This document shows positions 17,077-25,933 of a stretch of DNA of 37,135 bases, piece after piece. The position numbers and the translations under genes were made by a program. The notes below the pieces were generated by a model. The model searched no databases, had not been told where the DNA came from, and saw nothing but the letters and a program-made list of their open reading frames with translations. Position 1 is the first letter of the stretch. The number at the start of each line of letters is the position of its first letter. Source of the DNA: Clostridiales bacterium (lineage in GTDB: Bacteria; Bacillota; Clostridia; Oscillospirales; Oscillospiraceae); the NCBI GenBank assembly GCA_021202515.1, contig JAJQCW010000018.1, positions 1-37,135 on the forward strand. Reading direction: 5' to 3'.

Positions 17077-17110
17077 GTTTTTTCCTCCTAAGTAGTATTT
17101 TTGATTTGGC

Positions 17111-17170
17111 GGAACCGCCCTTCACAGCCGGTTCCAACTTTCATTTTACACGCTTTTCACAGAAAAGCAA
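17111..17170 (-). promoter_or_regulatory. bmpA promoter with palindromic operator candidate and leader hairpin
   Basis: On the minus strand TTGCTT (17165-17170) and TAAAAT (17143-17148) lie 16 bases apart. The interrupted palindrome GCTTTTC-ACA-GAAAAGC (17152-17168) covers the spacer and part of the -35, a good place for a repressor. A GGAACCG/CGGTTCC hairpin (17111-17135) lies in the leader. The regulator is unknown. Confidence 0.55.
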
Positions 17171-17245
17171 CAAAAAGTTTGGTGGATTTCAGATTTTTTC
17201 CGGTTCGTCCTCCGCCAGAAAATGACAGTTGCAGAAATCGGACGG

Positions 17246-17830
17246 TCAGCGGGCCTTTTTGTGTTCGCTGATAAAAATTTTCCAGCATTTATGACACATG
17301 GCGATGTACCGCTCGTTTCCGCCCAGCTCCACCTGCTCGCCCTCGGTGATGATATAGCCCTGGTCGTCCAGCCGGGCGTTCACCGTGGCCTTGGCCCCGC
17401 AGTGGCAGATGGTTTTGATCTCCGTGATGGAGTCCGCCAGTTCGAACAGGCGGCGGCTGCCGGGGAACAGCCGGGTCTGGAAGTCGGTCCGCAGGCCGAA
17501 GCACAGCACTGGCAGGTCCTCCAGGTCCACCAGCTCCCGGAGCTGGTCGATTTGGGCCTCCGTCAGGAACTGGCACTCGTCTACGATGATGACGTCCACC
17601 GGGGCGTGGTCCCGGTGCAGGGCCAGGATGTCATCCTCCGGGGAGACGGTCTCTGCCTGGGCGCTGAGACCCACGCGAGACTGGACGGCGGTGACGCCGT
17701 CCCGGATGTCCGCCGCCGGTTTCAGCAGCAACACCCGCATCCCCCGCTCTTCGTAGTTGTACTTGGTGATGAGGGCCGTGGCAGTTTTAGAGCTGCCCAT
17801 AGCTCCGTATTTGAAATACAGCTTTGCCAA
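17246..17830 (-). CDS. tdk: Thymidine kinase (type II)
   Basis: Phosphorylates thymidine and deoxyuridine. The 194-residue protein has the P-loop GAMGSSKT (9-16), catalytic Glu85 in IIVDECQFL, and a zinc site from two Cys pairs (ICHCG near 141-143 and CHKC near 178-181), as in the E. coli-like subgroup. The start is TTG, chosen because a near-perfect AAGGAGG lies 7 bases upstream and the family begins MAKLYFKYG. It follows the FAD oxidoreductase by 34 bases and precedes bmpA by 169 bases. Confidence 0.95.
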   Translation of the reverse strand: MAKLYFKYGAMGSSKTATALITKYNYEERGMRVLLLKPAADIRDGVTAVQSRVGLSAQAETVSPEDDILALHRDHAPVDVIIVDECQFLTEAQIDQLRELVDLEDLPVLCFGLRTDFQTRLFPGSRRLFELADSITEIKTICHCGAKATVNARLDDQGYIITEGEQVELGGNERYIAMCHKCWKIFISEHKKAR

Positions 17831-17864
17831 GTAAAATCCTCCTTAAAGCCTCTCTCAAAAGCCT

Positions 17865-19262
17865 TTACAATCTATCCGCGACCACCCGCGCCACCTTAAT
17901 GCCGGAGGCCCCGGCCTGAGCCAGCCCTCTGGTGGTGCCTGCGCCGTCGCCGATGGCGAAGAAATTCCGCATGGGGGTTTCCAGCTCGTTGGAAAGCTCG
18001 ATACGGCTGGAGTAGAACTTGACCTCCGCGCCGTAAAGCAGGGTGTCGTAGTTGGCGGTGCCGGGGGCCAGCTTGTCCAGGGCGTAGATCATCTCGATGA
18101 TGTCGTCCAACTGCCGCTTGGGCAGAGCCAGGGACAGGTCGCCGGGGACGGCGGCAGTCAGGGTGGGCCGGGTATAGGACTGGCTCAGCCGGTGGGCGTT
18201 GGTGCGGATGCCCTTGACCAGGTCACCGAACCGCTGTACCAGTACCCCGCCCGCCAGCATGTTGCTCAGGGAGGCAATGTGCTTGCCATAGCGATAGGGT
18301 TCGTTAAATGGCTCGGTAAACTTGTTGCTGACCAGCAGGGCGAAGTTGGTGTTTTCGCTGCGGAGGGCCGGGTCGGAGTAGCTGTGGCCGTTGACGGTGT
18401 TGATGCCCTCCACGTTCTCCGCCACCACATGGCCGTAGGGGTTCATGCAGAAGGTGCGCACACTGTCCCCATATTGCTTGGTGCGGTAGACCAGCTTGGA
18501 CTCATAAACCACGTCGGTGATGTGCTCAAACACCTTGGCAGGCAGCTCCACCCGCACGCCGATGTCCACCTGGTTGTTGATGAGGTGGATGCCCAGCCGC
18601 TTGCACTCCCCGGCGAACCACTCCGCGCCGGAGCGGCCAGGCGCGGCGATGAGGGCGGCGCAGTCCAGCGTCTCACCGCTGGCCAGGGTCAGGCGGTAGC
18701 CCTCCCCTGCGGGGTCAATGTGTTTCACGGCGGTGCGGAAGCGGAAGTCGATATGCTGCTCCCGCAGGTATTCGTACAGCCGCTCCAGGATTTTCAGGTT
18801 GTTTTCCGTCCCCAGGTGCTTGCACTGGGCCTGGAGCAGGTGCAAATCGTGCTCCAGCGCCCGTTTTTCCAGGGCGCGGGCCGCCGGGCTGTCGGTGGAG
18901 AAGCACTCCGTCGTCGCGCCAAACTGCACGTTGACTTTGTCCACATATCGGATCAGGTCCATGACCTCCCCGGCGGGCATGTAGTCTGTCAGCCAGCCGC
19001 CGAAGGCGGTGGTGAAGTTGAATTTGCCGTCGGAAAAGGCTCCGGCTCCGCCAAAGCCGCACATGGTCGCGCAGACGGGGCAGTTGATGCACCGGTCTAC
19101 CTTCCCGGCCACAATAGGACAGCGGCGGGAGTAGATGTCCTCGCCCTGGTCCAGTACCAGGACGCGCAGCTCCGGGCGGAGCTTTTTCAGCTCGTAACCG
19201 GCGAAGGCTCCGGCCTCGCCGCAGCCGATGATGATAACGTCGTAACGGGTGGTTTCGTTCAT
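17865..19262 (-). CDS. FAD-dependent oxidoreductase of the COG2509 type, function unknown
   Basis: A 465-residue flavoprotein. The N-terminal dinucleotide fold is YDVIIIGCGEAGAFAGYEL with the acidic VLDQGED after strand 2; the C-terminal FAD motif is NFFAIGDGAGTTRGLAQAGA. Between them is a Cys-rich segment RCINCPVCATMCGFGGAG near residues 56-73 that looks able to bind a metal or act in redox chemistry. Such proteins are widespread in anaerobes and are listed as uncharacterised FAD-dependent dehydrogenases. GGAGGAAACC precedes the ATG. The gene lies between recQ and tdk; these neighbours do not reveal a substrate. Confidence 0.85.
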   Translation of the reverse strand: MNETTRYDVIIIGCGEAGAFAGYELKKLRPELRVLVLDQGEDIYSRRCPIVAGKVDRCINCPVCATMCGFGGAGAFSDGKFNFTTAFGGWLTDYMPAGEVMDLIRYVDKVNVQFGATTECFSTDSPAARALEKRALEHDLHLLQAQCKHLGTENNLKILERLYEYLREQHIDFRFRTAVKHIDPAGEGYRLTLASGETLDCAALIAAPGRSGAEWFAGECKRLGIHLINNQVDIGVRVELPAKVFEHITDVVYESKLVYRTKQYGDSVRTFCMNPYGHVVAENVEGINTVNGHSYSDPALRSENTNFALLVSNKFTEPFNEPYRYGKHIASLSNMLAGGVLVQRFGDLVKGIRTNAHRLSQSYTRPTLTAAVPGDLSLALPKRQLDDIIEMIYALDKLAPGTANYDTLLYGAEVKFYSSRIELSNELETPMRNFFAIGDGAGTTRGLAQAGASGIKVARVVADRL

Positions 19263-19335
19263 TTGGTTTCCTCCACGGGCGCTCCGAAGGGGTCACGCCC
19301 GGAGCGATGTTGCGTTTTTGTGTTTCCGATATATT

Positions 19336-19364
19336 AAAATACCACAAACCCCGCCCCTGTGCAA
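19336..19364 (-). promoter_or_regulatory. Candidate promoter of the FAD oxidoreductase-tdk pair
   Basis: On the minus strand TTGCAC (19359-19364) and TATTTT (19336-19341) have a 17-base spacer; an alternative -10, TAATAT, lies slightly downstream. The leader contains a GCTCCG/CGGAGC hairpin (19281-19305). Confidence 0.4.
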
Positions 19365-19397
19365 GGGTCGAACGTGAACAAATCGCCCATTTTATGC

Positions 19398-21242
19398 TCA
19401 GCGGCCCTTTCCGTCCCGGTATTGCCGGATGACCGGCAGAAAATCCTCCGCGTACTTAACGCCTTTCACGACATTGACGCCAGGAACGGCCAAAAATTCC
19501 TTTTGGTTGGTGGGCAGATTCCGACACATGGCCTGCATCGTGGCGTCGGAGAACAGCGCGTAAGGAGGGATACCCGCTCGGTTTGCCAGCCTTTTCCGCA
19601 CCTCCAGGAGTTGACCGAGCAAAGTGATGTTTAATGGACCGCCGGAGACGGGACGGGTGGTTTTCCGGGGCTTGGGCCGCTTTTGCTTGAGGGTCAGGGT
19701 CTGCCGCCCGGCCAGCAGGGGTTTGGCCCGGTCAGTCGCGGTGAGGATGGGGCAGACGGTCCCGCTCTGTTGGAGCAGCCCCCGGTCCAGCAGCCGCTGG
19801 GTCACTGCCTCCAGCCGGTTGGATTCGTTTTTATCCAAAATGCCGAAGGTGGAGAGCCGGTCCAGTTGGAGCAGGGTGAGGGCTTCGCTTTTCTCTCCCC
19901 GCAAAATTTGGAATACCAGCTCTTTTGTGGGCTGATAGCCCGCCAGCTCCACCCGACGGACGCAGGAGAGCAGCTTTTGGGCCTCATTGGTGACGTCCAC
20001 GTCCACCCACCCGGCCAGGCAGCCGGAGCAGTGGCCGCAGGGGGCGGGGATTTTTTCCCCGAAGTATTCCAGCAGGAAGCGGCGCAGACAACCCGCCTGG
20101 GTACAGTAGTCCTCCATCTGGCCCAGACGATGAAGTTGCCGCTTCCGCAGGGTCTCCGCCTGCTCCGGGGACTGCTCCGCAGGTTCGCTCTGTTGGATGA
20201 GGAACCGGGCGGTGCCCACGTCCCGGGGGCTATAGAGCAGGATGCAGTCGGCGGCACTGCCGTCCCGCCCGGCGCGGCCCGCCTCCTGGTAGTAGTTCTC
20301 CAGGCTGGCGGGCATGTTGTAGTGAATGACATAACTGACGTTGGACTTGTCGATGCCCATGCCGAAGGCGTTGGTGGCCACCATCACCTGCTTGCGGTCA
20401 AAGAGAAAATCCTCCTGGTTTTGCAGCCGTTCCGCCTTGGTCAGTCCCGCGTGGTAGCGGGTGGCGGGGATGTCGTGCTGTTGGAGCAGCTCACACACCG
20501 CCTCCACTGCCTTGCGGGTCTGGCAGTAGACGATGCCGCAGTCCCCGGCGCGCTTCTGTACCAGCTCCAGCAGAGCGGCGTTTTTGTCCTTGGGCTTGCG
20601 GACTTCAAAATAGAGGTTCTTCCGGTCAAAGCTGGTGACGATTTGATGGGGATTTCGTAGCTTCAACAGCTCCACGATGTCCCGGCGGACCCGCTGGGTG
20701 GCAGTGGCGGTGAAGGCCGAGACCACCGGGCGGCGGGGCAGAGCGTCGATGAATCCGGCAATCTCCAGATAGCTGGGGCGGAAATCGTGGCCCCACTGGG
20801 AGACGCAGTGGGCCTCGTCCACCGTGACCATGGCGATGGGGACGGTCTGGCAGAAGCGGAGGAAGGCCGGGGAAGTCAGTCGCTCCGGGGCCACATAGAT
20901 GAGCTTATACCGCCCTTCCGCGCCCCGGCGCAGGGCCTCGGCCTGCTGCGCGGAGGTCAGAAGGCTGTTAAAGTAGGCGGCGGGGATGCCGTTTTGCACC
21001 AGAGCAGTGACCTGGTCCTTCATCAGGGAGACCAGCGGGGAGATGACCAGCGTGACCCCCTCCGCCATCAGCGCGGGAATTTGATAGCAGACGCTTTTCC
21101 CCGCACCGGTGGGCATGACCGCCAGCAGGTCCCGTCCGGCCAGCAGACAGTCAATGGCCTCCTCCTGGCTGGGGCGGAACGAATCGTGGCCGAAGTAGTC
21201 CCGCAGCAGTTCCAGCGGTTTTTGTTCCTGCTGCCGGTTCAC
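19398..21242 (-). CDS. recQ: ATP-dependent DNA helicase RecQ
   Basis: 3'-5' DNA helicase in recombination and fork repair, 614 residues. The helicase core shows [10 protein letters not shown] (Q motif region), Walker A MPTGAGKS, the DEAH box in [18 protein letters not shown] and the C-terminal helicase motif [13 protein letters not shown] RecQ zinc site follows with Cys residues in YCTQAGC and CGHCSGC, then a winged-helix region and an HRDC domain at about residues 535-610. Its ATG overlaps the larB stop by four bases, so it is translated in a coupled way after larB. Length and domain set are complete. Confidence 0.96.
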   Translation of the reverse strand: MNRQQEQKPLELLRDYFGHDSFRPSQEEAIDCLLAGRDLLAVMPTGAGKSVCYQIPALMAEGVTLVISPLVSLMKDQVTALVQNGIPAAYFNSLLTSAQQAEALRRGAEGRYKLIYVAPERLTSPAFLRFCQTVPIAMVTVDEAHCVSQWGHDFRPSYLEIAGFIDALPRRPVVSAFTATATQRVRRDIVELLKLRNPHQIVTSFDRKNLYFEVRKPKDKNAALLELVQKRAGDCGIVYCQTRKAVEAVCELLQQHDIPATRYHAGLTKAERLQNQEDFLFDRKQVMVATNAFGMGIDKSNVSYVIHYNMPASLENYYQEAGRAGRDGSAADCILLYSPRDVGTARFLIQQSEPAEQSPEQAETLRKRQLHRLGQMEDYCTQAGCLRRFLLEYFGEKIPAPCGHCSGCLAGWVDVDVTNEAQKLLSCVRRVELAGYQPTKELVFQILRGEKSEALTLLQLDRLSTFGILDKNESNRLEAVTQRLLDRGLLQQSGTVCPILTATDRAKPLLAGRQTLTLKQKRPKPRKTTRPVSGGPLNITLLGQLLEVRKRLANRAGIPPYALFSDATMQAMCRNLPTNQKEFLAVPGVNVVKGVKYAEDFLPVIRQYRDGKGR

Positions 21243-22003
21243 GGCTCTTTGGGGCTTTCCATCTGGTTGATAAGGCTGGCCTGATAGCCCGCGCCGAAGC
21301 CGTTGTCAATGTTGACCACGCTGACGCCGGAGGCGCAGGAGTTGAGCATACTCAGCAGGGCGGACAGCCCGCCGAAGCTGGCCCCGTACCCCACGCTGGT
21401 GGGGACGGCGAGAACCGGGCAGTCCACCAGACCCCCCAGCACCGAGGCCAGCGCCCCCTCCATCCCGGCCACGGCGATGACTACACGGGCCTCCATCAGC
21501 TCGTCCAGGTGGGCCAGCGTCCGGTGGAGGCCGGAGACGCCAACATCATATAGCCGGACCACCCGGTTGCCCAGGGTCTCGGCGGTCAGGGCGGCCTCCT
21601 CCGCCACATAGAGGTCGCTAGTGCCGGCGGCGGCCACCACGATGTTGCCCACCGAGGGGTGAGGGCCGGGGTTGGCGACGCCAAGCTGAGGAATGGGGTG
21701 ATAGTCCAGGGGCAGTTGCTGCTCCACCAGCCGGGCGGCATCCTCGCTCATCCGGGTGATGAGGATGTTGTGGGTGCCGCTGGCGGCCATAGAGGACGCG
21801 ATGCCCAGAATCTGCTCCGGCGTCTTGGACTTGCCATAGATGACCTCCGCCGCCCCCTGGCGCAAGGCCCGGTGATGGTCCACCTTGGCGTAGCCCAAAT
21901 CCTCAAAGGGGGCCTGTTTTAGCCGCAGAAGGGCGTCCTCCGGGCTGCACGCGCCGGATTCTACCCGGCGCAGCAGGGTCAGCAGGTCTTGTTTTTCCGA
22001 CAT
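21239..22003 (-). CDS. larB: Nickel-pincer cofactor biosynthesis protein LarB
   Basis: LarB carboxylates and hydrolyses nicotinic acid adenine dinucleotide, the first step towards the nickel-pincer cofactor of lactate racemase-type enzymes. The 254-residue protein carries the AIR carboxylase-like C-terminal domain; key stretches are [36 protein letters not shown] and the probable substrate-linked Cys223 in NSCASG. GGAAAGGAGC lies upstream of the chosen ATG. No larC, larE or larA gene is in the window, and the gene is fused in transcription to recQ. It could serve a partner encoded elsewhere. Confidence 0.9.
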   Translation of the reverse strand: MSEKQDLLTLLRRVESGACSPEDALLRLKQAPFEDLGYAKVDHHRALRQGAAEVIYGKSKTPEQILGIASSMAASGTHNILITRMSEDAARLVEQQLPLDYHPIPQLGVANPGPHPSVGNIVVAAAGTSDLYVAEEAALTAETLGNRVVRLYDVGVSGLHRTLAHLDELMEARVVIAVAGMEGALASVLGGLVDCPVLAVPTSVGYGASFGGLSALLSMLNSCASGVSVVNIDNGFGAGYQASLINQMESPKEP

Positions 22004-22063
22004 AAAAACAGCTCCTTTCCGCCGCCTGAGCTGGGCGGGGAGACAAAGAAAAATGCAGTTTTT

Positions 22064-22088
22064 CGGGCGGCTGCGGGCCGCCCCTACA
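22064..22088. repeat. GC-rich palindromic repeat (single copy) upstream of larB
   Basis: CGGGCGGC, loop TGCGG, GCCGCCC, then CTACA. It has the same core and the same CCCCTACA edge as the paired copies at 28466-28534, so it belongs to a dispersed REP-like family. Confidence 0.7.
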
Positions 22089-22141
22089 GTCAGGTGGATA
22101 AAATACAAAAAATACCATGTGGAAATGCAGCGATGTATTCC

Positions 22142-22750
22142 CTAAACCTCCGGCTGCTGCTGATGGCTCTGGACGATGCTGCGGATGGTCCGGTAGAGAT
22201 AAGGCTTATAGGTGGCCAGGTCCACTGGGTCGTGCTCCGCCACAACGCTGTAACAGGTGCTGCCCACCAGCTCGATGATGGTGAAGAGCATCACCTGGGG
22301 GGCCTCCCACTGGCTGGGGTCGTTGGCGGTCAGCCGGTAAAACTCATCCATATAGCTCTGACCTCGCTGAGAGGCGGCGTGCCGCAGGGCGCTGCGCAGG
22401 GTGCTCCAACTCAGGTTCTTGCGGAGAAACCGCAGCAGCAGAGGGCTGTTTTGCAGTTGGCTCAGCATACTGTCCAAAATGTGGATGAGCTTATCCGCAA
22501 AGGGCCGGTCCGATTCCTCCTGGCCCTTCACGGCCTCCCGAAAGAGACGCTGGGTCATCTGGGACACCAGCGCGTCCCGGATGTCGTCTTTGTCCTTAAA
22601 ATAGAGGTAAAACGTCCCCTTGGCGATGCCTGCGGCGGCGGTGATGTCCGAGATGGAGGTCCGCGCCATCCCCCGGTTGGAAAACAGCACAAAGGTGGCG
22701 TCCATCAGGCGTTGCAGCTTATTCTGTTTGTTTTCCTGGGCTTTTCCCAT
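22142..22750 (-). CDS. TetR/AcrR-family transcriptional regulator
   Basis: A 202-residue one-component regulator. The N-terminal helix-turn-helix is TSISDITAAAGIAKGTFYLYF at about residues 31-51, the TetR signature; the C-terminal ligand domain is not assignable to a known subgroup. The start MGKAQENKQNK was chosen because AGGAGGAATCCC lies directly upstream; the frame is open further up but runs into repeat sequence. Neighbours are a thioesterase upstream and larB-recQ downstream. The target is unknown; a lipid or acyl signal is possible given the thioesterase, but unproven. Confidence 0.88.
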   Translation of the reverse strand: MGKAQENKQNKLQRLMDATFVLFSNRGMARTSISDITAAAGIAKGTFYLYFKDKDDIRDALVSQMTQRLFREAVKGQEESDRPFADKLIHILDSMLSQLQNSPLLLRFLRKNLSWSTLRSALRHAASQRGQSYMDEFYRLTANDPSQWEAPQVMLFTIIELVGSTCYSVVAEHDPVDLATYKPYLYRTIRSIVQSHQQQPEV

Positions 22751-22774
22751 AGGGATTCCTCCTGCCTTTTTATA

Positions 22775-22929
22775 ATGTGCAATGTGCAATGAGCAATTTG
22801 CAATGAACGGGTTTGCAGCCATAGCTGTCCTGGAGAAGCGTCTGTGGAGTACAATGTCTTTTTCAGGAGAGTGCCAACGTCCGGTTTCCCCCATAATTGC
22901 ACATTGCACATTGCTAATTGCTAATTTTT
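22775..22929. repeat. Inverted pair of TGCAATG-type heptamer arrays
   Basis: The left arm (22775-22805) is a run of seven-base units ATGTGCA, ATGTGCA, ATGAGCA, ATTTGCA; the right arm (22893-22929) is the inverted counterpart AATTGCA, CATTGCA, CATTGCT, AATTGCT. They enclose about 87 bases. The right arm supplies the last codons and stop of the thioesterase; the left arm lies before tetR and contains promoter-like hexamers. Confidence 0.75.
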
Positions 22930-23310
22930 TCGGCGGTAGAAAAAGGTAAACGTCCCCTCCGCCAGCAGCTCGTCCCCGCAGCAGACCCTGGCCCGGAGGA
23001 CGGCCACGCTGCCGCCCACGCGCACCGGCTCCGCCCGGGCGATGAGGGTGCCGGAGGCCACGTTGCGCAGAAAGTGCAGATCGCTGTCCAGGGTGACGGG
23101 GTGCTTGCCGTGCTGCCGGGCGGTGGCACCGGAGACCATGTCCGCCATGGTGTACAGCAGGCCCCCGTGGACGATGCCGTAAGGGTTGTGGACCTGGGGT
23201 GTGACTTGGGCCTGAGCGTAATAGCTGCCATCCGGGTCCTCCAGCAGTTGGATGCCGCAGAGCTGAATAAACTGGTTCTGTTGAATGAGACGGGCTTCTT
23301 CCTCTGTCAT
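22921..23310 (-). CDS. PaaI-type hotdog-fold acyl-CoA thioesterase
   Basis: A 129-residue hotdog protein. The catalytic segment HNPYGIVHGGLLYTMADMVSG (about residues 41-61) matches the PaaI/HGG motif with the following acidic residue; SDLHFLRNVASGTLIA is the typical middle strand pair. It hydrolyses an acyl-CoA thioester; aromatic or medium-chain substrates are common in the family, but none can be assigned here. GGAGGGATACCC precedes the ATG. The last codons (KN and stop) fall in the heptamer repeat. It is first in a minus-strand run with tetR. Confidence 0.88.
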   Translation of the reverse strand: MTEEEARLIQQNQFIQLCGIQLLEDPDGSYYAQAQVTPQVHNPYGIVHGGLLYTMADMVSGATARQHGKHPVTLDSDLHFLRNVASGTLIARAEPVRVGGSVAVLRARVCCGDELLAEGTFTFFYRRKN

Positions 23311-23349
23311 GGGTATCCCTCCGGAAACGCGGTCAAATGATTCCCCAAC

Positions 23350-23378
23350 AGTATACCCGACCCGGCGGCGATTTGCAA
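23350..23378 (-). promoter_or_regulatory. Promoter of the thioesterase gene
   Basis: On the minus strand TTGCAA (23373-23378) and TATACT (23350-23355) with a 17-base spacer. It is divergent from the zapA promoter. Confidence 0.7.
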
Positions 23379-23414
23379 CCGGCGAAGTTTTCTGGCCGGG
23401 GCAAAAGATTTTCG

Positions 23415-23443
23415 TTCCCAGGGCCGGGAATTTGTGTTATACT
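23415..23443 (+). promoter_or_regulatory. Candidate promoter of zapA
   Basis: TATACT (23438-23443) preceded by TTTGTGT, with a weak -35 TTCCCA (23415-23420) at 17 bases. Confidence 0.5.
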
Positions 23444-23487
23444 TTTCTTATCTATCCTTGTATGGCACTGTGCGGAAGGGAGCTGCA

Positions 23488-23802
23488 ATGAAAGAGAAAA
23501 TCAAAGTCAACATCGCCGGGCGGAATTACCTCCTGACCGCCGACGAAAACAGCGGGTATATCGAGCAAATTGCGGAGTATGTGGGCCAGCAGATCGCCCA
23601 GGCGGAGAAAATGGCCCGGTCCTCCGCTGTGGACGCGGCGACCATGGCGGCCATGAACATCGCCGACAGCTATTTCCGGGAGCGGGAGGCCGGAGAGAAC
23701 CTGCGCCGCCAGCTCAAAGAGGCCCTGGACGAGAGCGCCAGTTTGAAGCGGGAAATTTCCGAGCTGAAGCGGGAGAACTTCCGGCTGAGCCAGGGCAAGT
23801 GA
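23488..23802 (+). CDS. zapA: Cell division protein ZapA
   Basis: FtsZ-ring stabilising protein, 104 residues: an N-terminal globular part (KIKVNIAGRNYLLTADENSGYIEQIAEYV) followed by a long coiled coil from about residue 60 to the end, rich in Glu, Lys, Arg and Leu. The start MKEKIKVN was chosen over an upstream in-frame ATG because GGAAGGGAG lies just before it and the family begins here. The U32 gene begins 4 bases after its stop. Confidence 0.9.
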   Translation: MKEKIKVNIAGRNYLLTADENSGYIEQIAEYVGQQIAQAEKMARSSAVDAATMAAMNIADSYFREREAGENLRRQLKEALDESASLKREISELKRENFRLSQGK

Positions 23803-23806
23803 CCGT

Positions 23807-25903
23807 ATGATGGAGCTGCTGGCCCCGGCGGGGTCGCCGGAAGCCGTCCGGGCGGCGGTGCAGTCCGGTGCGGACGCGGTCTATTTGGGCGCGGGAGACT
23901 TCAACGCCCGGCGGAACGCCGCCAACTTTGACCGGGAGACGCTGCGGGAGGCGGTGGACTACTGCCACCTGCGGGGGGCGAAGGTCTACCTGACGCTGAA
24001 CACCCTGCTCTATGACCGGGAGCTGCCACGGGCGGCAGAGCTGGCGGCCTATGCCAGCGCCATTGGCGTGGACGCAGTGCTGGTGCAGGACCTGGGGGTG
24101 CTGCGGGCGGTGCGCCAGGCCGCGCCCGACCTGCCCATCCACGCCTCCACCCAGATGTCCATCCACGACCTGGAGGGGGCCAAATTTGCCGCCGGGCTGG
24201 GCATCAGCCGGGTGGTGCTGGCCAGGGAACTGAGCCGGGACCAAATCGCCTACATCTGCGCCCACTCCCCGGTGGAGGTAGAGGTATTCGTCCACGGGGC
24301 GCTGTGTATGTGCTACTCCGGCCAGTGCTTCTTCTCCTCCGTGGTGGGGGGACGCAGCGGCAACCGGGGCATGTGCGCCCAGCCCTGCCGCCTGAACTAC
24401 GGCTGGAACGGCAGAGCCGACAAGCCTCTGCTCTCTTTGAAAGACATGAGCCTGGCAGCCCACCTCCGGGAGCTGGAGGAGATGGGGGTGGCCTGCGCCA
24501 AAATCGAGGGCCGCATGAAGCGCCCGGAGTATGTGGCTGTGGTCACGGGCATCTATTCCGCCTGTATCCGGGAGGGGCGGGACCCCACGCCGGAGGAACT
24601 GACCGCCCTGGAGCGGGCGTTCTCCCGCCAGGGCTTCACCGACGGCTATTTTATGGACCGAACCGGCCCCAAAATGTTTGGCGTCCACGATAATGACGCG
24701 CCGCCACCGGAGGAACTGTTTGCCGAGGCCCGGCGGCGCTATGGCAAGGAACAGCCGCGGGTCCCCATCGACCTGCGGGCGGAGGTGGCCCAGGGACAGC
24801 CCGCCGCTGTCACCGTCTCCGACGAGGCGGGGCACTTCGTCACCGTCACCGGGCCGACCTCTGAATCGGCGCGAAACCACCCTCTGACGGAGGAACAGTT
24901 GCACAGGCAACTGACCAAGACCGGCGGCACCCCTTATTTTTGCGAAACCTGCGAGATTCAGGTGGGAGAGGGGCTTTCTCTGCCCGTTTCCGCCCTGAAC
25001 GGTCTGCGCCGGGAGGCGCTGGAGGGCCTGAACCGGGCGCGGACGGAACCTCCCGCCCGGCGGACGGGGAAATTTGCCCCGTCTCAGAGCATCCCCAACA
25101 GTCGGGAGCAACCGGGGTTCTCCGTCTCCCTGCTCCAGGCCGGGCAATTGACGGACGAACTGCTGGACCTGTGGCCCGGCTCCGTGGCGCTGCCGCTGGA
25201 GGAATACGCCGCCCACCCGGAGCTAATAGAAAAAATCACCCGCAGCGGCGCGGAGTGCGCCGTCACTCTGCCCCGCGTCCTGTGGGACCGGGAACGGGAG
25301 GGGGCCAAAACCCTGCTGGCCGACCTGCGTCGGCGGGGCGTGACCGCCGCCTATGCCTCTACCTGGTCTGGGGTCATGCTGGCCCAGGAGCTGGGCTTTA
25401 CCCCGCGGGGGGACTTCGGCCTGGGAGTCACCAACAGCGAGATGCTGGCCGGGATGCAGGAGCTGGGCCTTACCTCGGCGGTGCTGTCCTTCGAGCTGAA
25501 AAGTCAGCGGGTGCGGGATTTGAACAAGCCGCTGGATACGGAATTGATCGTTTACGGGCGCTTGCCCCTGATGATTATGGAAAACTGCATCGTTCGCGGC
25601 AGAAACGGCAAGTGCGCTTGCCGCTGGAAAACCGGCGGCGACCCGGTGCTGACCGACCGGCGGCGGGCCAGATTCCCGGTGGTCCACGCCTACGGCTGCC
25701 GGAACGAGATTTTGAACTCCGCCCCGGTCTATCTGGCGGACAAGGGGGACTTTTGGCAGCGGTGCGGCCTCTGGCGGGCGCGTCTGCTGTTCACCACCGA
25801 GACGGGCGCGGACTGCGCCGAAATCATGCGCCAGTACCAGACCGGCGAGGCCCGTCTGCCGGAGCAGTTCACACGGGGACTGTATTTCCGGGATGTGGAA
25901 TAA
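23807..25903 (+). CDS. U32-family protein, RlhA-like (probable rRNA hydroxylation)
   Basis: A 698-residue protein. The N-terminal U32 domain starts ELLAPAGSPEAV and contains VEVFVHGALCMCYSGQCFFS and RSGNRGMCAQPCR (near residues 163-196), whose cysteines probably hold an iron-sulfur cluster as shown for U32 proteins. The middle resembles DUF3656, and the C-terminal part repeats a YGRLPLMIMENC motif with further cysteines, the layout of RlhA, which hydroxylates a 23S rRNA cytidine. 'Peptidase' is therefore a historical label. The start is 4 bases after zapA. The rRNA role is by family similarity. Confidence 0.85.
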   Translation: MMELLAPAGSPEAVRAAVQSGADAVYLGAGDFNARRNAANFDRETLREAVDYCHLRGAKVYLTLNTLLYDRELPRAAELAAYASAIGVDAVLVQDLGVLRAVRQAAPDLPIHASTQMSIHDLEGAKFAAGLGISRVVLARELSRDQIAYICAHSPVEVEVFVHGALCMCYSGQCFFSSVVGGRSGNRGMCAQPCRLNYGWNGRADKPLLSLKDMSLAAHLRELEEMGVACAKIEGRMKRPEYVAVVTGIYSACIREGRDPTPEELTALERAFSRQGFTDGYFMDRTGPKMFGVHDNDAPPPEELFAEARRRYGKEQPRVPIDLRAEVAQGQPAAVTVSDEAGHFVTVTGPTSESARNHPLTEEQLHRQLTKTGGTPYFCETCEIQVGEGLSLPVSALNGLRREALEGLNRARTEPPARRTGKFAPSQSIPNSREQPGFSVSLLQAGQLTDELLDLWPGSVALPLEEYAAHPELIEKITRSGAECAVTLPRVLWDREREGAKTLLADLRRRGVTAAYASTWSGVMLAQELGFTPRGDFGLGVTNSEMLAGMQELGLTSAVLSFELKSQRVRDLNKPLDTELIVYGRLPLMIMENCIVRGRNGKCACRWKTGGDPVLTDRRRARFPVVHAYGCRNEILNSAPVYLADKGDFWQRCGLWRARLLFTTETGADCAEIMRQYQTGEARLPEQFTRGLYFRDVE

Positions 25904-25933
25904 CGACCAAAAACGACAAAGGAACCGATTACA

